DNA of 64,000 nucleotides, taken from Doryteuthis pealeii (taxonomy: Eukaryota > Mollusca > Cephalopoda > Myopsida > Loliginidae). The stretch is taken from assembly GCA_023376005.1 (NCBI GenBank), contig CM042176.1, forward strand, positions 12,546,694-12,610,693. The letters run 5' to 3'. How positions within the stretch are numbered: the first letter of the stretch is position 1; each line of letters opens with the position of its first letter. The notes under the pieces were generated by a model. The model was given only the letters and a program-made list of their open reading frames with translations. It was not told the DNA's origin and made no database searches. Both the position numbers and the translations under genes were made by a program. Positions 1 through 11,912 of the stretch are shown one piece after another.

Positions 1-165
1 CGCCCCATACTTTTGGCCTTGTGTCACATCTAAGCTAAGCTAGGGCACCTCATGTGGTGTAATGGTTAGCAAGCTAGATTTGCATACCATTGTTAGTGAG
101 TATGGTTCTCACTGGGCGCCCCATACTATTGGCCTTGTGTCACATCTAAGCTAAGTTTACTAAAT
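1..165 (+). mobile_element. Partial tRNA-like SINE with tandem 43-nt end
   Basis: CATGTGGTGTAATGGTTAGC at 52-71 is the same head as at 17.34 kb. The block CGCCCCATAC...CACATCTAAGCTAAG occurs at 1-38 and 117-155, flanking the head. Confidence 0.65.
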
Positions 166-383
166 AACTATATGATGCTATATGTGTGTAGTCTGACACA
201 GTTATGTGCTGATTGTTGATCCGTTATTTTCACTCAATAAATCTGGATCAATATGATTCACCACTGGATTAAGTGCATTTACACAAAAAGGATCGTGGAT
301 TTTCGAGATGTGTTTCCAAGCCATAAAGGCAAATTCATAAAGACAAGTAGGGTGAATTAGTAGAAGGCTCCCGACCAGTAGGA

Positions 384-690
384 GGACCATGCCAATGCTT
401 CAAAGACGTCCGCAAGAAAGACATGAAGACATGCCACATCAACACCAACACATGGGAGGTTGGTGCAGAAAACCAAGCAGCCTAGCGCTTCTTTGTCAAA
501 CAAGGCACGAAAAGGAATGAAACGGAGAGGAAAGTAGCCACCACAGCAAAGAGAGCCAGAAGAAAGGAGAGACAACAGCAGCCCCAGCAAGCATCACTGT
601 TTGTGTGCAGTCACTGCAACAGAGACTGCCATTCAAAAATTGGCCTGTTCAGCCACTTGCGCAGATGCAGATGAGAAAAATTTTTGACAC
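384..690 (+). mobile_element. LINE 3' fragment with C-terminal C2H2 finger
   Basis: Broken coding sequence ending [10 protein letters not shown]...[21 protein letters not shown], the C2H2 finger typical of the C-terminus of certain non-LTR retrotransposon polyproteins in molluscs. Upstream frames are broken by stops. The same terminus occurs at 31.8, 43.1 and 51.6 kb. Confidence 0.75.
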
Positions 691-1001
691 AAAACCATCG
701 TCTTTAGCAGATGGAAGGATGCCAATAACAACACTCAGAGAGTATCAGGCGAGTCTCGCATCAGTGTGGTTTGTCACCTTCACAAACTCAACAAATGCAT
801 CCAGAGCAAACAAATTGTGCAACATATTACCAAAATATTGCAAAACTTTTGACTCAACCTAGAAATACTTGTAAATAATACAGTGTTAAAAGCTAGATAT
901 GATTCTGGGATTTAGATGTAATTATCAAAATGTTTTAATCTATATAATAAAATAAATATATAAAGGTATTACATATCTATTTATTTGATGGCAATAGAAC
1001 A

Positions 1002-1053
1002 GTCACAACCTTAGGTTTCATACATGCAAAATCACATGCATTCATCAGGTGAT
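1002..1053 (-). ncRNA. Hammerhead ribozyme, minus-strand arm
   Basis: Mirror of the plus-strand motif: core CTGATGA, stem II ATGCATGT with GCATGTAT around GATTTT, GAAA, stem III ACC-TAA-GGT, U-U at the site. Stem I has four pairs because the outermost is A opposite C. The two strands could therefore each make a cleaving RNA. Confidence 0.82.
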
Positions 1054-1063
1054 GTTGATCAAC

Positions 1064-1115
1064 GTCACCTGATGAATGCATGCGATTTTGCATGTATGAA
1101 ACCTAAGGTTGTGAC
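1064..1115 (+). ncRNA. Hammerhead ribozyme, plus-strand arm
   Basis: Stem I GTCAC (1,064-1,068) pairs with GTGAC (1,111-1,115). The core is CTGATGA (1,069-1,075). Stem II has eight pairs (ATGCATGC with GCATGTAT, one G-U) around a GATTTT loop. GAAA is at 1,098-1,101, and stem III is ACC-TAA-GGT. U16.1 is followed by U17, so cleavage is predicted after 1,110. All conserved core positions are present. Such self-cleaving motifs are known from Penelope-like elements, retrozymes and some SINEs. Confidence 0.85.
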
Positions 1116-1278
1116 TGTTCTATTGCCATCAAATAAATAGATATGTAATACCTTTATATATTTATTTTATTATATTATATAATAGCTCTATTCCTTATAT
1201 CGAGCACTCTCCTAATACTACTGCAATTTGGCGCACCATTCCAGTGAAAGCTGAAGCGGTGACTATCCCAGGCTATAG

Positions 1279-1324
<46 letters not shown>

Positions 1325-1627
1325 TTTCAGCCGATTTAAGAATAATAAAAGATTCCTCATTTAACATCTGGGCAGAGTGCTTTGATTTTCAAAAGAAAAA
1401 AAAAATATTCAAAATTGATTTTGTCATGAAATGGAATCTTTTTTTAAAAATTCAAAAGAATTTCCTGGTTTGAAAAATAATATGGTTTTAGTTTGGTTTG
1501 GTTTGTTTTGTTTTGTTTTATGGCATATCAAACTCAGTGGGTCATTTAATGCCGACAAAGTTTTAAAATAAATTCATTCTTAATGGAGAATCAATTTTTT
1601 ATAAACACATTTTTCTATTTAAACCAT

Positions 1628-2080
1628 AGATGGGACCCTAACAGGTACTACCACTCCGGGTCAGAGTGGACCTGGGAGCAATGGTGATGAAGGGGTGCTC
1701 CACATTCCCCAAATCTCCAAAACTGGAACCTCACCATTAGATAGAGTTTAACATTATTCCCAGGACATGAAAACCCTCAGCCACTGCCTTCTAGCACCCA
1801 TATGATAAAAAGGGTTGGGGCTTGCCATAAGGGCAATAGGGTTGGGGCAATCATAGGTGCTAGGACTTGACGTGACCAACCGATTGATCGGAGGGGGCCT
1901 CTCCGACTGCCTGTTTAGCCTAAGTAAGTGGAGTGTTGCATGTCATGACTGCTCAGCCACCTGGATTCCATCCTTAAGCATCTCACGGGTCGCCACCCAC
2001 GGCCAACAAGTGGCCCCATTGGGGGAGTCTTACCCTTCTGCAGAGGTACAGTCGGTGTATTCTAGCGCCCCAAATAATAT
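1628..2080 (+). repeat. Family B dispersed repeat, full-length copy
   Basis: About 450 bp from ATGGGACCCTAACAGGTACT to CTAGCGCCCC. Copies are at 6,639-6,912 (+, truncated), 12,783-12,982 (+), 14,384-14,422 with 15,090-15,265 (+, split), 21,895-21,966 (+), 26,735-27,010 (-), 32,258-32,706 (+), 43,505-44,010 (+), 47,155-47,230 (-), 61,765-62,225 (-) and 63,233-63,690 (+). It usually follows the CTCAGTGGGTCATTTAATGC block that also ends the LINE, so it may be the 3' part or a satellite of that LINE. I do not recognise the family. Confidence 0.85.
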
Positions 2081-2084
2081 AGAA

Positions 2085-3285
2085 ATATTTTGGTCGAAAC
2101 ACATGTTGACATAACAATAATAAATTTCATCCATACTGAAGTATATAAGTTAATAGAAAGGAAATGAATCCGACGGTATGAGTATAGATAAAAGGATATG
2201 AAAACAACAGACTATGCTGTTAAAGTGAAAAGATTTTATATCATATTCATAGCTAATATTGAACAATATTTCGTTTATAAAAAATCATCTTCAGAGCTTG
2301 TTTATACTCCGTACTATCAATAGCAGAGATGAAAATAATATGAATTTAAAACGAAAACATTGATGTTGCAAAAAAGTTATGCGGTAGTTTCAAATATAAG
2401 CACGTCCGCCAACGTTATGTATCTCTTATTGTAACAGTTTTTGAAAAAAGAAGAAATATTCCAAACTCGACGATAGACAAATATTTATAGGACAAGTATT
2501 TATATACTGAAGTAGATATATTTTTCTTCCATTTATCTTTACAATATATCTGTCAAATTCATTTCCATTTTTCTCCCTTACAACTAGAAGTATATAAAAA
2601 CTAGAAACTTTTAGCACTGTGTAAGAGGAAAATATTTGTCCCACCAACTCTAAGTCAACTGATTGCATATTCTATAAAATATAATTGGATTAGACTTTCT
2701 TGCTTTTTGTTTTGTTTAAACCACTGTAGCATAGGGACAGTTGTATAGTCACAAGGGGGCTGTTTATTTGTTTCTAGACTTGTGGGTTCTTTTTCAGAGA
2801 GAAGGAGAGAGAGAGAGGGTAAGCTCAAATTATTCTATCATAAATCATGTTCGGTACTACTATGTGCAACACATCACGGGGGGAACTCGGGAAGCCCTGT
2901 CCCCCCTCACGAAGGCCCAGCCGAAAAAAGACTGATTTTTCTCTCTTCTGTTTCTCACCCCAAGGTGGGAGGGTCACCTACTTCCGCTCAAAACTCAGTC
3001 CCGTTTTTATTTTTAAATCTAATTCCGGGGTCATTCGTCAGTCAATTGCTGGCACCCCGTTGAGTGTTTACCCTTCTAAACTTTAACCTTTGTTCTTATT
3101 TCTTTTTTTCTCTTTCTCCAGAAATCCGATTACCGTTTTCTTTTCAATCCACAAATTCCCCGTAGACCATAATAATTACACTACATCACCTGATTGTGTT
3201 TATTTATAAATTAAGAATAGAAAGAATTAATATAGGAGATAAAATTTAAGAAAAAAAAAAAAGGATGATAAAAAAAGTGTTTACT
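2085..3285. other. No gene recognised
   Basis: Mostly AT-rich unique sequence. A GC-richer patch at 2,870-3,070 (GGGGAACTCGGGAAGCCC, CACCCCAAGGTGGGAGGG) occurs once and resembles a repeat fragment. No RING exon was seen on the minus strand. Confidence 0.5.
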
Positions 3286-3288
3286 TAC

Positions 3289-3380
3289 CTTTTGTTGGTT
3301 GGACTTACGATCTAATTGAACTTGGAGGTATTCTATTAATTCTTCCACTTCCTTGATTTCTTCACTATTAACTTGGTTAA
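3289..3380 (-). CDS. RNF123: RNF123 exon, last one present in the window
   Basis: 92 nt, acceptor TTTCAG, donor GTAAGT. It encodes [20 protein letters not shown] then [10 protein letters not shown], matching vertebrate ISADELAQVEQMLAHLTSAS. In the human protein the RING finger (EEDLCPICY...) follows soon after; that exon is not found between here and position 1. Confidence 0.85.
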
Positions 3381-6300
3381 CTGAAAGGATGAAGGGTTCA
3401 AATCAGACCAATTGCAGTGTGTGTTTATCTTTCTTGTTTGTTTTTTTATTTATTTTTTTTCACATTTTAAAATTTAATTTAGATTTCTAAATTTATGTTA
3501 AAAAATTTTGTAAAATTTTTTTAAATTAAAATTTTTTTTGATTTTAAAATTTCTCTGATTTCTTCACTATTAACTAAAATGAGAAGGGGTTAAAATTGGA
3601 GATATTTTTTTCTTTTTAAATATAAATTTTTTTTTACTAGTTAATTTTTGGTCTACATACTAATTTAATTTAAATTTAGATTTTTTTAAATGTTAAAATT
3701 TAAATTAAATTAATCTTTTTTTCAAATGTTAAAATTTAAATTAAATTAATCTTTTTTTAATGAAAAAAAATATTTTTGTAAATTTTAAAATTTGATATTG
3801 GATTTAAATTTTAATTTTTTTAATTTTTAAATTAAAAAAAAAAAAAAATTAATTTTAAAAGATTATTTTTTTAATATAAAATAATTCTCAGTTTTGAAAA
3901 TTCTTTAAATTTCCTGTAACAAATACTTCATTTTGAAGGACATGTCTTTTTAACTCTTAACATCCGGTTGTGAATTTTCTAATTCCAGAGCATTCCTATA
4001 AGGATATATAAAAAAATGGCTAAAAATGACCTTTGCATCTAAAGTTACCTGTTATTTCCCTTAAATCAAAGACTTCTAAATATGTTAAATATTACATTTA
4101 AACAAAGGCTATCATTTGGATTAGAATGAGACTTCTGCTGGGGTGGAATGAGGTGGTACATTCAAATTTCCTGTAACAAATACTTCATTTGCAATAGCTC
4201 TTAAGTAAACATATCAAATGTAATAATCAAATTATCATACTGTGGTATATTCGCAGATCCTGCTTGTTCTTATAACTTCTAGAAGGTTCTACAATGTTCT
4301 ATATCGGATCTGATGTAAGGTGTGTTCAACATAAGACATGTCTTTTTAATATTAAAAGGAAGAAAACAGATTCATTTAACGGTTATTTCCTATAACTCCA
4401 ACATAAACAAAGGGGAACCACTCTTGACTGATAAATCATTTATTTATTGATCTACTAGGAAAAAAGAAGACAGGGTTAGGGTTTAGGTTTAGTTTAATGA
4501 GAAAATAAATAATTTATCAGTCAAGAGTGGTTCCCCTTTGTTTATGTTAAATTTATAGGAAATAACTCATTTAACAATACGGACACAAAGGCAAAAAGAA
4601 AATATCCTTACCTTCTCTAAGCGTGAACACTTTTCTGATGGAAGACGATGTCTCAGCTGCCGATGCTGTGTCACTGGGTTCTTGTTGACCCAGCAGAAAT
4701 TTTAAAGAGTTCATTTGAAATACAGGTTCAGAGATAAGCACCTGACATACTCGACCTCCACTGCAAATGGGACATAAAAAAAAAAACAATTAAGAACACA
4801 TTTTATGATATTTTCGTGTTAAAATATGCAGTTGTATTGATTCGAACAAATTCGTATTTTCAGTGTAGATTTACGGTGAAATGAAAATGGCAAACCAAAA
4901 CATAAGGCCTCCTCAAAATGAAAGAAACAAGGGGAGGTTACTCTAATTTATGTAGCTAATGTTCAGATTACCGGTTACAGAACCAAGTTATAGTTGAATT
5001 ATCTATGAGAAAAATAGTGATATTTTGGGGTTTGTTTTTTTGTTACTCTTTCTGTTTCTTGTGCTAGGATCAAAGTGTAGTATCTGTAGGTATTTGCCTC
5101 TCATCCCACTTATGAGGGGGTGACACAAGGACATTTTTATGAGGGGGTACACAAGCACATTTTTATGTGGGCCCACCCACAAGCCGAAGCTCATGGGTGG
5201 TAGGCACAAAAAATGCGTCGAATCCGTCGGCATTCCCCCCCAGGCGCTGGGCAATAAACCCAGCCCTGCTTCTTTAAATCAAGGGAGCAGGTATTGCCTG
5301 GGGGACAGCCCCCTGGGATCAATGCTATTCATTTTTTTTTACCGGTCCAGTGGCCAAAGCACACTGGACCCCCAAGGGGAAGGAAAGTATAGTATCTGTA
5401 TGCCCTGTCCAAGATGAAAACCCTACTCACTCAGGTCTTATCCCACCACTGCCATCCTACCATAAGCAAAGTACAAAAAACTGATGGCTAGTTCATTATA
5501 ATTGAGCAGAAGGACCCAGATTATAATAATAATAATAGGACTTTATTTGAATAGAATGAGTTGTGAGGTCAATAATTAGTGAATTCTGAAATATCCCATC
5601 ATACAGGTAAAAAATATTAAGAAAATTTGGTACAGCTGTCGAGAAATTTGGTTGGCAAAGAGTTAAGTCTTCTCATAGATACCTCAACTAGTGTTGCTAC
5701 ATCAACCAGATACCTCAACTGGATGTAAAGTGAGGGATCATTTTGGTATTGTAACAAAGTTGTAAACTGATCCCTCATTTCTTGATTGCATTAGATTCCA
5801 TTCATTTCTATAATTGAGTAAATTTTAACTGTCTACTTTAAGCCGCTCACAGAAGGACTCAGATTACAATAATAATAGGACTTTATCTGAATAGAATGAG
5901 TTGTGAGGTGAATAGATAGTGAACTTTGAAATATCCCATCATACAGGTAAAAAATACCAAGAAAATTTGGTACAGTCATCGGAGAAATTTGGTAGGCAAA
6001 GAGTTAAGAATGTATCTTAATAGAAAAATAAAAGTCGTTAAAATTTTGAGCAGATATCAGTTGGTTGTTTAATTCACTTACCTTGAGTTTCTAGATCGAA
6101 GAATTAATTGTATAAGAATCCCAACCGTAGCAGCAAGGATTGGGTAATGTGTGACGACCTCCATACCTTTAAAAACAAAATAGTTATCAAAAGTTGATGA
6201 AAAGTTGTTTTTTTTTAAATTTTTGATATCAGAATTTTAATATCATTACTGCAGTTATTATACCAACATAAGTACAAAATATGTATTCAAAGTTTGGTTA

Positions 6301-8164
6301 AATCGAACTTAACAGACCTAAATTCCACCATTGGATGTCAACCCGCCGAAAGAAAAAAAAATACCAAAAATCAGGGAATTAACCGAATTTAATGAAATTT
6401 TCAGTGTTGATAATTTAATGAATAAAATATATAATGCGCCAGTTATTTTATTTAAAAACTTTTACATTTTTTAGGTCAGTTGACTTTGAATTACATATCT
6501 TTGAGAATCTGTGTTACGCCTCAAAGATCAATGATTCAAAGTTAACCGACCTGAAAAGATGTAAAAGGTTTTAAATAAAAAAATAACTGGTGCATTATAT
6601 CTTTTATTCATTAATATATCATTCATTAATATACCACATTCCCCGAGCTCCAGAACTGGAATCTCACCATAAGAGAATTCAACGTCATACCCAGGACATG
6701 AAGACCCTCGGCTTCTGCCCTCTAACACCCATATGATAAAAAGGACTTGAGGTTGCCATAAGGGCAATAGGGTCAGGACAATCATATAGGTACTAGGGCT
6801 TGACATGACCCGCTGATTGATCGGAGGGGGCCTCTCCGACTGCCCGTCTAGTCTAAGTAAGGGCCCAAGTGGAGTGCTGCAGGACATGGATTGCTCAACC
6901 ACCATCTGGGGTTGGTAATATAATTTGATTTAGTGCAGGTTAGCTCAGTCGGTAGAGCGTTTGGCTAGAAACCACAAGGTTCCTAGTTCGATACCCGCTC
7001 TCGCCAACTCAGCGTATGAGTAACACAGGGATCTGTGTGGTAAAGTGAGGAGCTGATGGTAGGTGTGGCGCTCCACCGCAGACGCTAAAGTAATCTCCTT
7101 GGTCTAGTGCTAGTGAAAAGGGGATAGACTCCCTCGCTGCATGGCGGATACCGACATTAGGCCATCCCGACGACTTTACTTACTTAAAATTTATTTACCT
7201 CTTGCATAATGGCTATAAATTCTGAGAATGACCAGTTGAGTTGGCTGAGAATTGTATCAACGAAACGGCAGAGTTATCTCCCCTAACGAACGTTTGACTC
7301 TTATAACTTGTTAATTTGGTGAACTGGACACAAAGGTAAAAGATAAATATAAAAGTTACTTACCAGGTAAAGGCAATGAAATGACATTTTCAAACATTCC
7401 ACTTCTAGTTGCAATCCGATTTAATATTTGACACAAAAGCTGAAACAGACAAAAAAAAAAAAAAAAAAAAAAATGAATAAATAAAAACATCTGATCAATA
7501 ATTTTGATTTTTCAGACTGTTGTCCTCATCTTTATTGAGGTATGTAAAATCACAAGATTTCTTCCACTGTATCTTCTGACCTTTCTCTGGTGTTTCCTGT
7601 ATATAATTGATGTCATTGGAATTTACACTCCAAGTTGTGCAGGAAATACTAATAAGCATTTTTTTTTCTTTTTTAAATGATTGTAATGCTCCTACTGTAT
7701 TTTTCAAATTGATCTTATGGTAAACAAACACCCAACCATTTTTATCTTAAAGGTGCTAAAAGGCAGTGGCTGAGGGTCAACCACCAGTTTATTAATACAC
7801 ATAAAGTTAATAAATAATTATTTCTATCAGTTTATAAAACCAAACTAAACAAAAATATTTACCTATAAACAATTCAGTTACAAATAACCCACAAGGGGTT
7901 GATATGCACTTAAACAATAACAGCATTTAAGAAATTGTTAACCCTTTTCTACTGACCTGTATTAATCTGGTAAGGAGTAATTCTGCTGATGGTTTTGACC
8001 AATCAGTGAACAGCGATGGGGCAATTGTGACAATCATCTCCACAACCCGCAATAGAGAAATTGTTATCTCAAAGCAAGTAGCACAGAATTTCAATTGGCG
8101 AGTATCAATGAACCGTGGTTCGGTTTTACTAACCACTTGTTGAATCTGGAAAAAAAAGAAAAAA

Positions 8165-8195
<31 letters not shown>

Positions 8196-11100
8196 GGAAT
8201 TAAAAAAAAAATTAAAAATTGGGTTATTTCCTATAACTCTAACCTAAAAAAGGGGAACCACTCTGAATGAATTTTATCTGTTAATTAATCTACACATTAT
8301 TTTCCCATTAAACTTAACCTTAAACCCTAACCCCGTCTTCTTTTTTCCTAGTAAATCAATAAATAAATAAGTTATAAAATTAATTCAGAGTGGTTGGAGT
8401 TATAGGAAATAACCAAAAATTGTTATATACCCTACCTGAACGTTAATGGGTATGTCCCAATCCCCATATACCCTACCTATGAACGTTAATGGTATGTCCA
8501 ATCCCATATACCCTACCTATGGAACGTTAATGGGTATGTCCCAATCCCCATATACCCTACCTATGAACGTTAATGGGTATGTCCCAATCCCCATATACCC
8601 TACCTATGAACGTTAATGGGTATGTCCCAATATACCCTACCTATGAACATTAATGGTATGTCCCAATCCTATACCCTAATCCTCATATACCTACCTATGA
8701 ACGTTAATAATCCTCATAAATACAGGAGTAGTCTGAGTAGTCTTATACCACTAGCAGTGGTTTGCCTTCTTCAAGCCACTTTAACATAATCCACACTTGT
8801 ACAAAATTTCAGAAAAATTGAATTGGGTGGGTGACATTGTATTTATCTCATACCCCACTTGTACGGGTTAGGCACAAGGCCCTATTAACATGGGACCACC
8901 CACAAACCGAAGCTCATAGGTGGCGGGTAAAAAATTGCGTCAATCGCGTCGGCATTCCCCCTAGGGGGCACCTCAGGCACTGGGCAATAAACCCAGCCCT
9001 GCCCCTTTAAATCAAGGGGGCAGGCTGGGATCGACGCTATTAACTCGTAAAGATCCAGGGCCGAAGCCACTGGACCCCCACCCTGTTGGGCGGGTGTACA
9101 TGGCCTGGATGATTTGACATGGAATTACCCAAATAAATGATAATAAAAAAAAAAATCAAATAGCATCAGCAGATTATTACCCAATTATTTGCGGATGGTG
9201 AAAGTGTGGACATAAATTTATTTACATCTTGAATAATGGGTATAATTTCTGAGAATGACCAACCAGTTGAGTTGGCTGAGCATTGTATCAAGGAAATGGG
9301 AGAGTTATCTCCCCCTAGATAAACGTTTGACTCTTCACGGAAAAAAAGTGTATCAGTATATAATTTGGTTTAGTACAGACATAAATTTATTTACCTCTTG
9401 CATAATGGCTATAAATTCTGAGAATGACCAGTTGAGTTGGCTGAGCATTGTATCAAGGAAACGGACGGCACGTTCATGATCCTGAAGAAGCATTTCTGAG
9501 AGAAGACTCTGAAATACCCGAGAAGGACACGGTTCTACAAAAGAAAGGAATGAATAAGTAAATAAATAAATAAAATAATAGAACAATCTAATCAAATGAA
9601 TAAGAGCAGGAAAAAAAAATGACATGTTGAAAATATGATTTTTCATATCCTATGGAGATTGTGTGCCTGTCTGCAAGCGAAACTACGTCACTACCAACAT
9701 CACAATTCCCTTAGTCATTTATGTTATATTCTCAATGGTTATTAAATGTAGCATACCCAGTTGATTTTTTTTGAGGTTATTGTTATTTAATCACATTAGT
9801 TATATAGAGCTCTATAAATGGAGTGCAAAACTGAATTATGCAAATATCCCCAGTGGTTCAAAAGTTATGAGAATTTAAAGCTCCGAAATTGGAGGTACAA
9901 AAGTTTTTGTTTTTTTAAATTTACCACAAGATTATTCAAACATTTTACTTTTAATACTGCATGGATGCACATATATAGTATTAATTTATATAAATAACAT
10001 CACTTTAAACTTTAAAAAATACCTTATTAAAGTATTATTTGAACTATTGTCCTAATCTTCATTGTTATCTGTACAACGTTTTCGGCCGATGTGAACTCCG
10101 GTTTTCTTCAGGTATTTCCTGTCGGTCTCAGGAACCTTCTTGTCATAATCGGAAGCCATCGCAGAACTTTGAACCAAACCCTTTATTCAGTCCACGGGGG
10201 TATCCTTTTCTCATTCCACTAACCATAGCTGGGGTACAGGTGTTAAGCTGTGTTAATTATTATTTAATGTTACTGCTGCCCCTGACCAGGATTGAACCTG
10301 CAGTCTATAGATAACTGTCACTTAGAACTGTCTTAACCTAACTCCTTTATCCATTAGGCTATGTGTCCTAATGGACACATAGTTAGGTTAAGACAGTTCT
10401 AAGTGACAGGGGCAGCAGTAGCATAGAATAATAATTAACACAGCTTAACACCTGTACCCCAGCTAAGGTTAGCGGAATGGGAACAAGATACCCTGTGGAC
10501 TGAATAAAGGGTTAGGTTCAAAGTTCCATGATGGCTCCCAATTATAACAAGAAGGTTCTTGAGTCCAAGATGGTTCCTGAGTCCGACAAGAAATACCTGA
10601 AGAAGGCCGGAGGGCACATCAGCCGAAAAGTTGTACAGATAACAATGAAGATTAGGAAAATAGTCCAAATAATACAAATAATACTAATTATCAAGCCTCA
10701 TTTAAAAAATTCAGAGAAAATACCTTATTAAAGATCTGCTATGTTGTATTATATACAAGAAATTGAATAACTCTTTATATAATTTTTTTTAACAAAGCCT
10801 GTCTTGCATGTGCAGCTTTGCTTACGTTTTTGTAAGTTAGTTTTTTGACAAAATTAAAAATTTCACAAGAATTGAACTTTTAGTAGTAATGGATCTGCGA
10901 GACTAACTTGTTAACCATTACACCATGATGGGTAGTAGGCTAGTTATAAATGTAAAAATATTTCATCAACATACTGGATATAAAAATTAAATATTAATCA
11001 ATGTGTATAAAAAATAAAATTTAAAGAAAAAAGTTAAATAATGCAACTTACTCTGGAGGCTGGCCAAACCAAGATCAGTAGTTTGTACTTTTGAAGGGAC

Positions 11101-11529
11101 AAGATGTGGCAAGTGAGTGTAACGATAGCCGAAGCCACAGCCCTAAAATGAAGAAGAAGAAAAAAAAAAAAGATGAGAAATTTTTTTTTAGAATAGTTTG
11201 GCTGGATTTTTAAAAATGAAAATTTTAAGTTAAATTTTTGAATATATTTAAGAAAATCTATTGAATATATATTTGTCTCATACCCCACTTGTATGGACTG
11301 GGCACAAGGCCTCGTTTTAATGTGGGCCCACCCACAAGCCGAAGATCATGGGTGGGAAAGAACAAAAATTGCGTCGATCCCTTCGGCATTCCCCCACAAG
11401 GGGGGGCACCTCAGGAATCGATGCTATTATTAAATTCTCGATGAGTCCAGCTGCTGAAGCTCGCTGGACCCCCGGCGTTAACCGGAAAACCGAATGTGCA
11501 ATGAGTTTATAATAATAATAAAAAAAGAT

Positions 11530-11568
<39 letters not shown>

Positions 11569-11878
11569 ATTTACTTCTAAACTCTACCGGTGTGGAAAAA
11601 ACCCAGGATTTAGGTTTTTCAAAATCAAAAAATTTTTTCAAATTGACATCTGGGGGAAAAATTTTTTTTTCAAGAAAAGACCGGCACATCCGCACTTTCT
11701 GAAAATAATCATCAGTATCATATGTATTGGCCAAAAGAAAAAACACTGGGGTAGTTTTCTAAGTTGTATATGTAAAAAGTGCTCAATACATTAAGTAGAG
11801 CAAGATTATAAGGACCTACATGAGTCAGACACTATCTACCTAGGTTTCACCCAAATGGTTCTTCAGGATAATTCTGAC

Positions 11879-11912
<34 letters not shown>

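Larger units (their letters stand above)
941..1176. repeat. Near-perfect palindrome, arms about 117 nt, no loop
   Basis: Left arm 941-1058 and right arm 1059-1176 are reverse complements with only a few mismatches (for example GATGTTGA against TCAACGTC at the centre). Each arm carries one hammerhead ribozyme. A (TA)n tract (1,280-1,322) lies about 100 nt to the right. Confidence 0.95.

Noticed and set aside
2741..3086. Overlapping plus-strand open frames of 64-93 codons
   Set aside because: Three frames overlap in a GC-richer patch, with no splice or domain support; likely a repeat fragment.
6935..7010. Functional tRNA gene
   Set aside because: The A and B boxes are fine but the anticodon and acceptor arms do not fold, and the SINE body follows directly.
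8430..8710. CRISPR-like array
   Set aside because: Units are contiguous 43-bp tandem repeats without unique spacers in an animal intron.
10040..10130. CTGAAGA...GGCC...GAAAAC in the tRNA-Arg-like SINE tail as another hammerhead
   Set aside because: Core pieces and a GGCC/GGCC stem II in the consensus look right, but the sequence before CTGAAGA (AAATAC) cannot pair with that after the presumed site (CAGATA), and an extra A lies before stem II. No stem I, so not called.
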